Source: Anthoceros angustus (Eukaryota; Streptophyta; Anthocerotopsida; Anthocerotales; Anthocerotaceae). From it: DNA of 64,000 nt. The notes under the pieces are model-generated. The model saw only the letters and a list, made by a program, of their open reading frames with translations, did not search any database and was not told the origin of the DNA. How positions within the stretch are numbered: position 1 is the first letter of the stretch; each line of letters begins with the position of its first letter. The DNA is taken from positions 186,001-250,000 of the forward strand of contig MU008156.1 in NCBI GenBank assembly GCA_010909165.1, in the 5' to 3' direction. Both the position numbers and the translations under genes were made by a program. Below, in pieces: positions 55,401-64,000 of this stretch.

Positions 55401-55680
55401 GCGGCTGCGAACGATGACATCGTCGTCCAGGACGGAAAGACAACATTCGCCAAACTAGCTAGAAACATACACCGTTGTCATGTGGTGGATCTGTTTAAAT
55501 GTGAGTCGCGCACAAGTTTGTGCACAAAATCGTGGCGGTCCCGAGAGGAAAAAGGCGATCGTGAATGTCTGTGGATCGTTTTCCCTCGTAATTCCGATGT
55601 CCAATGTGAGATATCGTGTATCGCAACAATAGTTGAAATGTTTGCGGGTGACATGTCATGGGAGAAATACCAAAAAGGCT
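52454..55680 (+). pseudogene. TE gene: ParB/sulfiredoxin-like domain plus DNA N4/N6 methyltransferase-like domain
   Basis: Read through several small frame breaks. 53140-53690 gives a ParB-type fold: YDMVAITKLKRRLHYSWPF, MIDPRECASVEVFD, GGNHS (53369-53383) followed by a helix, AHIYAGLTQAEMRCLA, and HN (53500-53505), the usual ParB/Srx order. A helical linker follows (LEKVIQGELTVSGMKTWI), then a GT-AG intron (54115-54216). 54217-54711 gives YQVITGDIREMAAYLGKREY, LLVVDLPRG (54457-54483, at the DPPY motif IV position), TWDKEMTCEDLEKIMDGFMT and RVIFMHGPDQMQDVQNALRK. After frame breaks, WVIDGCS and ILAAFLEGGAYSVDQEQRST (54926-55020) match motif I, placed after motif IV as in permuted beta-type enzymes. 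ParB-methylase fusions are known in bacteria and phages. Domain calls are by eye; motif IV is DLPR, so activity is uncertain. Confidence 0.5.
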
Positions 55681-56642
55681 GATTCCAGTGCGGATTTCCG
55701 ACGTGTGCAGAAAGGGGTCCGGATACGTCCGTGTGCCCACTACTAGGGAGAGGGGTGTTTTACAAAACCCCTTTTGCAAATCCCCCAATCTTTACAACGT
55801 CTAAACACCTCCGTTGTAAATTGGTTTGAGTTTCGCTGATGTGGCAAGTTTTAAGACTCGGTTTACAGCGGGGTTTCTAGTTGGATGATGTGGCACTCTT
55901 TTGGGTGCTCATTTACAACAACGGATTGATGGCGTGGCTCCCACGTTGTAGATTACGTTGTAAAAGCTTTTTCAAAATTTGATCTTTATTTTTCTAAAAT
56001 CTTTATTAACATCACTAATCACAAAAATATGATTGGAAGCCATTTACAACGATGCGATGACGTGGCTCCTTGTTGTAGATTACGTTGTAAAAGCCTTTTC
56101 TCAAAATTTGTTCTTTATTTCTTCAAAACTCTTTGTTATTATTATTAACCACAAAAATATGATTGGAAGCCATTTACAACATGCGATGGTGGCTCCTTGT
56201 TGTAGATTACGTTGTAAAAGCCTTTTCTCAAAATTTGTTCTTTATTTCTTCAAAACTCTTTTATTATTATTATTAATCACAAAAATATGATTGGAGGCCA
56301 TTTACAACGATTGATGACATGGCTCCCTTGTTGTAGATTACGTTGTAAAACATTTTTCTCAAAATGTGTTCTTTATTTGTTTAACTCTTTTATTATTATT
56401 ATTAATCACAAAAATATGATAGGAGGCCATTTACAACGATTGATGACATGGCTTCCTTGTTGTAGATTACGTTGTAAAGTAATTTTCTCAAAATGTGTTC
56501 TTTATTTTTTAAACTCTTTTATTATTGTTATTAATCACAAAAATATGATAGGAGGCCATTTACAACGATTGATGACGTGATTCCCTTGTTGTAGATTACG
56601 TTGTAAAGCATTTTTCTTCAAAATGTGAGGCGGGAGGCTATT
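54296..56642. repeat. Tandem duplication 2, first copy (2347 bp)
   Basis: Runs from GGAAGAGGGTGGAAG in the methyltransferase gene through the end of that gene and the first 128-bp repeat array. The same order restarts at 56643. At the junction only ATT is shared between the two ends. Confidence 0.8.
55780..56640. repeat. Hairpin-bearing tandem repeats, array 1 (about 128-bp unit)
   Basis: Six units begin with CATTTACAAC at about 55911, 56039, 56170, 56297, 56425 and 56556. Each contains TTTACAACG near the start and CGTTGTAAA about 30 bases later, so every unit can form a stem. The same pair brackets 55788-55822 just before the array. Between stems is AT-rich filler (CTTTATT..TTAATCACAAAAATATGAT). 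They resemble subterminal transposase-binding repeats. Confidence 0.8.
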
Positions 56643-57960
56643 GGAAGAGGGTGGAAGAGAGAGTCGGGCAGAGGAAGACAACGACGAAAACTAGACATTT
56701 TCCATGTTCAAAAGCAAGCAAAGGTCCGTACTGTAATAACGGTGATATTCGTGAAATGGCTGCCTACTTGGGGAAAAGAGAATACAAGTCGTTGGTCGCC
56801 GATTTACCAAGGGCAATTTATCGAGACATGGGATAAGGAGATGACATGTGAGGATTTGGAGAAGATAATGGATGGATTCATGACAATCACCGAATGCAAG
56901 ACTTTCCCGTGATATTCATGCATGGACCGACCATGGATGTCCAAATGCACTAAAATGGTGTGAAAAGGGGGTTTATACAATGGTCCGGGAGAAAGACAAC
57001 TTGGTTTCGGACGAGGACTTTACGAGAATCAGTACATGATGTGGTATGGTGTTCACCCAACTGCTGAAGATATGAGGAAGTGCGTGCATTGTCCAATAGT
57101 GCCCGAGATTGGAGCAATGCTGCTTATTCGATAGCGCAATGTGAAGAAACTTTTGAATGTGTCCAACGATGGCCATGTTGTTTCTCCTTACCAAAAGCCA
57201 ATAGGGTTGATGGTCCTGACCTATTCACGTAAAAGAGGGAATGGGTTATAGATGGATGCTCGGAAGCGGGAGTGGAATACTTGCATTATCGGAAGGCGGA
57301 ATTGTCAGACCAAGAACAGGAGCACAATATTCAACAGCGACATAGCAGGCCATGAAGTGTTTATGAGGAAGAGTTGACCACCAAACCACACAAACGTGGA
57401 CATCCGTTTTGCCAAAGAGATGGCTGCAGGAGATCGTTAAGCCTGTGGCCGCAACGCTACACTTGGTTCAAGGAACATGCGCACCCATCGACCTTCAAGA
57501 CTTGAGTCAAAGGGCCGAAGAAGAAGGAGAAAGATGGCAAAAAGGTCCGAAACCCTAAGAACCAAGACGAAGAAGAAGTAAGAAAGCGACTACTTGGGAC
57601 AACCAACATCCGAGACGCGCGCGAATCCCAAGGTGGAGAAACGCCATATCTTCCTCTTGCTATTTACGATCCGCACCCGAGAGAACGATGACATCGCGTC
57701 CGAGGACGGAAAGACAACATTCGCCAAACTAGCTAGAAACATAATTGTCATGTGGTGGATCTGTTTAAATGTGAGTGCGACAAGTTTGTGCACAAATGCG
57801 GGCTGAAGGTGTGAGTGAATGTACGTGGATCGTTTTCCTCGTAATTCCGATGTCAATGTGAGATATCGTGTATCGCAACAATAGTTGAAATGTTTGCGGG
57901 TGACATGTCATGGGAGAAATACCAAAAGGTGATTCACGGATTTCCGGCGTGTGCGAAAGG
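56625..57960 (+). pseudogene. Second, more broken copy of the methyltransferase region
   Basis: Matches 54290-55680: GDIREMAAYLGKREYK reads again at about 56735, the DLPR motif at about 56800, and EDLEKIMDGFMTITECKTF near 56850. Short deletions in nearly every CAG/CTG-containing stretch destroy the frame. The ParB-like part is not included. Confidence 0.6.
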
Positions 57961-58872
57961 GGTCGGATCGTCCGTGTGCCCACTACTAGGAGAGGGTGTT
58001 TTACAAAACCCTTTTGCAAATCCCCAATCTTTACAACGTCTAAACACCTCCGTTGTAAATTGGTTTGAGTTTGTTGATGTGGCAAGTTTTAAGACTCGGT
58101 TTACAGCGGGGTTTCTAGTTGGATGATGTGGCACTCTTTTGGGTGCTCATTTACAACAACGGATTGATGACGTGATTCCCTTGTTGTAGATTACGTTGTA
58201 AAGCATTTTTCTTCAAAATTCTTTATTTTTTAAACTCTTTATTATTGTTATTAATCACAAAAATATGATAGGAGGCCATTTACAACGATTGATGACGTGA
58301 TTCCCTTGTTGTAGATTACGTTGTAAAGCCTTTTCTCAAAATGTGTTCTTTATTTTTTAAACTCTTTATTATTGTTATTAATCACAAAAATATGATAGGA
58401 GGCCATTTACAACGATTGATGACGTGATTCCCTTGTTGTAGATTACGTTGTAAAAGCCTTTTTCTCAAAATGTGTTCTTTATTTTTTAAACTCTTTATTA
58501 TTGTTATTAATCACAAAAATATGATAGGAGGCCATTTACAACGATTGATGACGTGATTCCCTTGTTGTAGATTACGTTGTAAAGCATTTTTCTTCAAAAT
58601 TCTTTATTTTTTAAACTCTTTATTATTGTTATTAATCACAAAAATATGATAGGAGGCCATTTACAACGATTGATGACGTGATTCCCTTGTTGTAGATTAC
58701 GTTGTAAAGTAATTTTCTCAAAATGTGTTCTTTATTTTTTAAACTCTTTATTATTGTTATTAATCACAAAAATATGATAGGAGGCCATTTACAACGATTG
58801 ATGACGTGATTCCCTTGTTGTAGATTACGTTGTAAAGCATTTTTCTTCAAAATGTGAGGCGGGAGGCTATTT
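56643..58872. repeat. Tandem duplication 2, second copy (about 2.23 kb)
   Basis: It repeats 54296-56642 and ends with the same words AAAATGTGAGGCGGGAGGCT that ended array 1, here followed by TTTTAAATTTGATTGGGG, which is probably the original sequence beyond the duplicated block. Confidence 0.8.
58140..58865. repeat. Hairpin-bearing tandem repeats, array 2 (about 128-bp unit)
   Basis: Six units start near 58147, 58273, 58402, 58532, 58657 and 58783. They are more uniform than those of array 1 (nearly all share GATTGATGACGTGATTCCCT), which suggests recent homogenisation. The TTTACAACG / CGTTGTAAA pair is kept in each. Confidence 0.85.
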
Positions 58873-59170
58873 TAAATTTGATTGGGGTTATTTTGTGGGG
58901 GCATGATGAGCGCGTCCATTCAAAATGCGGGCGTGCCACTCGGCTCGCACTCCATTAATCCCAGCCCTTACACACACCGCATGGAGAGGGAAAAAGTTGA
59001 GAGGGGCTGCTAGTGCTCTAATACTAGTACGTCACGCTCTTTAGCATTTTCTTTAGTGTTCTTATTGTGAGCAGGTACCACCTCTATGCCCACAAGCAAG
59101 TGCGCACTGCCCCGATGGTACATGTTCGTACATGCTTACCTTTCGCAGGCCATTGTATGGCCAGCCATTG

Positions 59171-59344
59171 TCGGGCGTTGGGCGCCATCAAGGCGTTAAT
59201 TGGGTGCCATTGTTGGGCGTTGGGCACCATTGTCGCTGCTAACTGGGCGCCATTGTTAAGCGTTAATTGGGTGCCATTGTTGGGCGCACCATTGTCGCTG
59301 CTAACTGGGCGCCATTGTTAGGCGTTAATTGGGCGTTAATTGGG
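59171..59344. repeat. Tandem repeat of GGGCGCCATTGTTGGGCGTT-like units
   Basis: Words GCGTTAATTGGGTGCCATTG and CACCATTGTCGCTGCTAACT alternate about three times with small deletions. It lies immediately left of the perfect palindrome at 59345. Confidence 0.75.
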
Positions 59345-59384
59345 CTCCTGAAACCCCTTTTGGCGCCAAAAGGGGTTTCAGGAG
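59345..59384. repeat. 40-bp perfect palindrome
   Basis: Positions 59345-59384 equal their own reverse complement with no spacer; the arms begin CTCCTGAAACCCC and meet at GGCGCC. It could be an abutting pair of terminal inverted repeats left by a DNA transposon. A partial extra copy of one arm (GAGAAACCCCTTT) follows at 59382-59394. Confidence 0.95.
59358..59371. promoter_or_regulatory. E2F-type site at the centre of the palindrome
   Basis: TTTTGGCGCCAAAA fits the E2F consensus TTTSGCGCSAAA on both strands. Whether E2F/DP binds here is unknown; no nearby host gene is in view, so a regulatory role is only possible. Confidence 0.4.
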
Positions 59385-59394
59385 AAACCCCTTT

Positions 59395-60417
59395 CAAAAC
59401 AGACGCTGTTATAGATGGAGATGCATCTAGTATGCACACACAAATTTTCTGCATTAGAAGATGTGCAGAAAGATGTGTTTTATTATTGTTTTGAATAATA
59501 ACATGTCCTTGAAAAGGAACTTTTAAAGAAACATCAAGAAATGAATTTTGTGTTGCTTTTCTTTAAAAATCTATACAAATTCTTGCTGCATTAGGTAGCC
59601 ATTCTAGCGTGCATTCATTGAATTGCTCCTTGAGCAATTGCAATGAACATACACTAGAACAATGCCCAATGGGCAAAATTATATATAGAAAAATACAAAA
59701 GAAATATAAGATGCACTGCACTTATAAAACACAAATCCTGTTCGCACATGGCCAATTTAGATGCGCACGCAGCGCGCAACACCGCTACTCGTAATCATCC
59801 TAGGCAAAATAGGTCAAGAATTGATGGGCACACAATTGCTTCGATTACATTCGGCATCCTACAATGGAGCCAACAAAACCAAAATAGACCTATGCAAATT
59901 GCTGATCCGAGAGACGATTTAATACTATTGTGGAATTTCTCTATCCTCAAGAGCGAGAATCGGTGTTTACTCTTCCTCCAAGAAATCCACTAAATTTGCA
60001 GTGCGTGTACAAAGAGCTTTTGATGGAAACGGCAGCCCGTGGTTTCATCACAACTCAAGCGCCACAAACACAGTGTCGGCACAATAATTAATCGCATCAA
60101 GCAAATAACAGGATAGTGATGACGCACACAAATTAATGGACACTTGTCTGACAAGCGTTGACTTACGGGATCCGAAGGAGCAAGTTGCACACTTGGACTA
60201 CAAGCTGGTTATCTTGTTGAAGCCCGAGATGCTCAAAAATCCGTGTTGAAACACGTAAACACGCAAGTAAGACAAATCGTGAGCGAAGCTTTAGCTCACT
60301 TAACTCGTGTCCATCTTGCTCCACGTATGCCTACAATAGGTTCGAGATGAGGAGCTCCAAAATTGCCTACGAGGAGGATCGGGATCAAAACCTGCAACGC
60401 CAGAATCAACAAGCGTT
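59395..60417. other. Non-coding stretch before the copia gag
   Basis: No gene. It should contain the leader, and perhaps part of an LTR, of the copia element that begins coding at 60418, but I could not find a clear LTR end or a primer-binding site. Confidence 0.35.
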
Positions 60418-63146
60418 ATGAGCAGTGTGTCCGATCAGGACGGTTTTGGGGATATATTCAATACAGCTGAATTTGAACCTGAGGTCGAACAACAAGCCAT
60501 AAATATGGCAAATGCACCCTCAACTCCAAACTATGGAGGTAATGAATCCTTCAAGGAGAAGGATCGGTTCAATGGCAATGACTTTGACATATGGCAGATC
60601 CGGATGGAGGGCGTCCTCGAAATGAGGGGCCTGCTCAAACATGCAACCGGAAAGGTAGTGAAACGACGAGGATCTTGGGAGAAGAAGAATGGTTAGCTAA
60701 GGATAGCGGAGCCAAGTACCTCATTCGTGGCGACAACCGAAATGTTGAGGCGAATGGGTGGAAACTTCAGCCGAAATCATGAATCGTCTAAAGGAACTCT
60801 ACGCAGCGAACATGGTCGGTGCAATGACTTTAAGAAATTTCGAACTTGAGAATGAAGGATGGGGACTCGGTGGAGAAGCACGTGAGTACCTTTAGGACCC
60901 TAGCCTCCCGGCCTGTGGTGCCTCTAAAGTTGCCATCAAGGATGATGAGATGGTGATGAGGCTCCTTCTTCGCTTCGAGTCTTGGTCACACTTGACCTCC
61001 CACACTGCTCGACACAAGCTACAGTTAGCTAAGAAGCAAGGCATAGAGATGCGAGATGTCATTCTCACAACTTGTGAGTTCCATGCGCAAGAAGAGGCAA
61101 GAACTAATCACAAGAAAGGTGGAAACAACAGCCTGACACCTCAAATCAAGGCGAGGAGGCAAGAAATCCTTCTCCAAAGGAGGTGGTGGAAATCCTTCCA
61201 AGGGAGGTAGCTCAGCGGATCCTCATCCGGGAAGAAGACTAAAGCAGCACAATCGGTGCAAGCCGCTGGACATTGGGAAAAGAGTGTCGCAAAAGCAAGC
61301 TGGAATTCCTCGCAAGGAGGGCACCAGACGCCAATGTTGTGGTAAAGAAGGCTAATACCCCATCAGCTCTTACAGTTGGGACTAGGGAGTTTGCTAGTCC
61401 ATTCGCTTCCACTTGCCTTTCGCCAAAGCTAATGAAACCAATAGATGAATGGTATTTAGATACGGTGCTCGCACACATACGCTTTGATAGAAATGCTTTC
61501 AAAACATATAGGTCTTTTCCGGATCGGTATGTTACCTTGGGGACGACAGTCTCTAGTCTCACATGGTCGTGGCAGTTGAGTTGCTAGTTCCTCTGAGGAT
61601 CACACTCATGTTGTTAGAAGTCTACTATGTGCCAGAAATGACTAGAAACCTTATTTCAGTCAGACGATTGAATGCAGATAACAACAGTCACGTTGTTTTC
61701 ACTAGGACAGATTGTAGAATCATCGATGCTATTGACCCTAGAAAGGTCCTTGCACATGGGTCTTCGGACCACGATCTGTTCCGTCTCCATTTGCACAGTG
61801 GAATAGCAGAGTCCCACCTGACACAAGACATCTCCCTTGCATCTGCACAACAAACAGCAAAGTCTAAGTTGTGGCATGCACGCTTGGGTCACCCTCACAT
61901 GGCAAAGCTGCAAAATTGGTGTGAGTGACTGTATCAAGATGGACCTATTGGCCCTTTGACGCCATACCTTTATGTGAGGCTTGTGTGTTGTCGAAGAAAC
62001 ACCAAGCTGCCTTCAAGAACAAAGCACCTCATCGTCCGATGATCTCCTTGAGCTTGTACATCGACCTATGTGGACCCTTATCTCAAGCGTCCATAGGAGG
62101 TGGACGTTATTTTCTAACGTTCTGATGACAAGAGCGGTTGTCACCACCTATATCACGAAGAACAAAAGCGAATGTTTCTCCTACTTCAAGGAATACATCA
62201 AATTCGAGCGTTGGAAAAACTCAAGACACGAGATCCGATAATGGCGGGAATTTACATCTAATGAATTCCAGTAAAAGATGAAGGCATTGGGCGCCAACTC
62301 ACCGTGTATACACTCCACGTGAGAATGGAGTGGCGGGCGCTTGAACCTCACATTGCGGAGATGGTCTCCTCATTGTTACATGATGCTCATTTGCCACTAC
62401 CCTCGGTGAGGCTTTGATGACTTCAACTTTTCTCGAGCAGTTACCCACCACTGCAGTTGAAGGCAAAACTCCTTATGAGGTTTTTACAGGCAGGAAGCCC
62501 TCTATTCAACACTTGCGGACCTTCGGCTGTCTCGCATATGCCTTCATCCCTAAACAGAAACGCGATAAGCTGTCAGATAAGTCATGCAAGCTGCTTATGC
62601 TGGGGTATACAGAGGGGATTAAAGCTTACAAGCTATATGATGTCCCTACCAATAGAGTCATCTATGCTCGGAGTGTTACATTTGATGAAACCAGTACTTG
62701 GGCGTCAGTGGGAGCACACACTCATGTTCCCACACCTGAAGATAGTGAGGAAACTTATGAACTCTCTCACTATGACCTGACAGATCATGGCACTCATGCT
62801 TATACTCTCCCTGTTGAGGAACATGTTCCTGCAGGAGGGGACAATCAGGCGGAGAAGAAGAACAACTTGACATTCAACGAAATGCCAGCGGATCTACAGG
62901 ATCACATTCCTCAACCGGTATAGCGATCGATGATGCAACGGTGATCGATCGGGATGCTCTTGACGAGGAATTAGAGGAAGTTAATGATGTACTTCTGCGA
63001 ACTGAGCGAGCCTACTCGACATTACCCTACACGTGAACGTCGACCTCCTGACTACTATCATGCACGACTTGAGATTACCTCTTCTCATGTGAAGGCTTAT
63101 GCGCCACATTAGATCCCATAGAGCCACGGTCTTATGAGGAAGCTCT
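60418..63146 (+). mobile_element. Ty1/copia retrotransposon, decayed gag-pol
   Basis: Plus-strand pieces in order: gag of the UBN2 type (RFNGNDFDIWQIRMEGVLEM, 60418-60696), gag C-terminus with KKQGIEMRDVILTTCEF (to 61200), a zinc-knuckle remnant (GHWEKECRK-like, about 61270), protease region (DEWYLDT, about 61450, altered just after the catalytic Asp), pre-integrase LWHARLGHPHMAKLQ (about 61870), integrase zinc and core pieces (CEACVLSKKHQ; 61950-62240), and integrase C-terminus (GKTPYEVFTGRKPSIQHLRT, FGCLAYAF; 62414-62923). The start of reverse transcriptase (RRPPDYYHARLEIT-like) is near 63040, but it is cut off at 63147 by a restart of gag. Many frame breaks; not functional as it stands. 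Confidence 0.85.
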
Positions 63147-64000
63147 CGCAGCGAACATGGTCGGTCTGATGACTTTAAGAAATTTCGAACTTGAGAATGA
63201 AGGATGGGGACTCGGTGGAGAAGCACGTGAGTACCTTTAGGACCCTAGCCTCCCGGCGGTGCCTCTAAAGTTGCCATCAAGGATGATGAGATGGTGATGA
63301 GGCTCCTTCTTTCGCTTCGAGTCTTGGTCACACTTGACCTCCCACCTGTTGCTCGACACAAGCTACTGTTAGCTAAGAAGCAAGGCATAGAGATGCGAGA
63401 TGTCATTCTCACAACTTGTGAGTTCCATCGCAAGAAGAGGCAAGCGGAACTAATCACAAGAAAGCGGAAACAATCAAATCAAGGCGAGGAGGCAAGAAAT
63501 CCTTCTCCAAAGGAGGTGGTGGAAATCCTTCCAAGGGAGGTAGCTCAGTGATCCTCATCCGGGAAGAAGACTAAAAAGCCAGCACTGGCTGGTGCAAGCT
63601 GGACATTGGGAAAAGAGTGTCGCAAAAGCAAGCTGGAATTCCTCAAGGAGGGCACCAGCCAATGTTGTGGTAAAGAAGGCTAATACCCCATCAGCTCTTC
63701 TGATTGGGACTAGGGAGTTTGCTAGTCCATTCTTTCCTTCCAAAGCTAATCTGAAACCAATAGATGAATGGTATTTAGATACGGTGCTCACACACATACG
63801 CTTTGATAGAAATGCTTTCAAAACATATAGGTCTTTTCCGGATCGGTATGTTACCTTGGGGACAGTCTCTAGTCTCACATGGTCGTGGCAGTTGAGTTGC
63901 TAGTTCCTCAGGATCACACTCATGTTGTTAGAAGTCTACTATGTGCGAAATGACTAGAAACCTTATTTCGATTGAATCAGATAACAACGATCCGTTGTTT
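63147..64000 (+). mobile_element. Tandem duplication 3: second copy of the copia gag-protease segment
   Basis: From CGCAGCGAACATGGTCGGT (63147) the sequence repeats the segment starting at 60802, a unit of 2345 bases, and runs off the window in the protease/pre-integrase region. It reads the same protein pieces (KKQGIEMRDVILTTCEF, KKANTPSALLIGTREFASPF) with different frame breaks. Confidence 0.85.

Noticed and set aside
58140-58865. CRISPR-like regular repeats
   Set aside because: The units are contiguous with conserved filler, not short repeats with unique spacers, and the genome is eukaryotic.

Overview
This window looks like nuclear DNA of a seed-free vascular plant, most likely a fern. 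The evidence is spliced genes with GT-AG introns, a very long PLS-class PPR protein with the repeat wording common in fern PPR proteins, a complete CDC14 phosphatase gene (a family absent from flowering plants and tied to flagellated cells, here presumably swimming sperm), and plant-specific families (GRAS, group IVc bHLH, F-box/kelch). I assembled exons by hand from splice sites, reading phase and remembered family sequences. No search was run.

Positions 1-41000 form a fairly dense gene neighbourhood. In order: an AT-rich flank; a plastid-type membrane protein with a C-terminal zinc ribbon (+); two PPR genes in tandem (-); an F-box/kelch gene (+) facing away from the larger PPR gene; CDC14 (-, 14 exons); a doubtful small gene (+); PEX10 (-, 11 exons, RING complete after splicing); a bHLH121/URI-like transcription factor (+, 6 exons); a tRNA-Ala(CGC) (-); an ARF-GAP of the AGD8/9/10 type (+, 7 exons); a single-exon GRAS regulator (-); a coiled-coil protein I cannot name (+, 13 exons); a plastid-type [2Fe-2S] ferredoxin-like protein (-, 6 exons); and a polytopic membrane protein I cannot name (+, at least 12 exons). 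Several neighbours are head to head across 0.4-1.5 kb gaps.

Positions 41000-64000 are repetitive and TE-derived. The core (about 43.4-58.9 kb) looks like a DNA transposon with a broken DDE-type transposase on the minus strand and, on the plus strand, a second gene that appears to join a ParB/sulfiredoxin-like domain to a permuted (beta-type) DNA N4/N6 methyltransferase. Its right side carries two arrays of about 128-bp hairpin-forming repeats sharing the motif TTTACAACG. The element is interrupted by long GCGCGCAT tracts. It is followed by a 40-bp perfect palindrome with an E2F-type site and by a decayed Ty1/copia gag-pol.

Three tandem duplications (units about 4.1, 2.35 and 2.35 kb) lie in this TE block. 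Their copies differ mostly by short indels and replacements at or beside CAG/CTG/CCG/CGG, not by scattered substitutions. This may be a biological signature of heavily CHG-methylated DNA or a long-read consensus artefact, and it should be resolved before any broken ORF here is interpreted.
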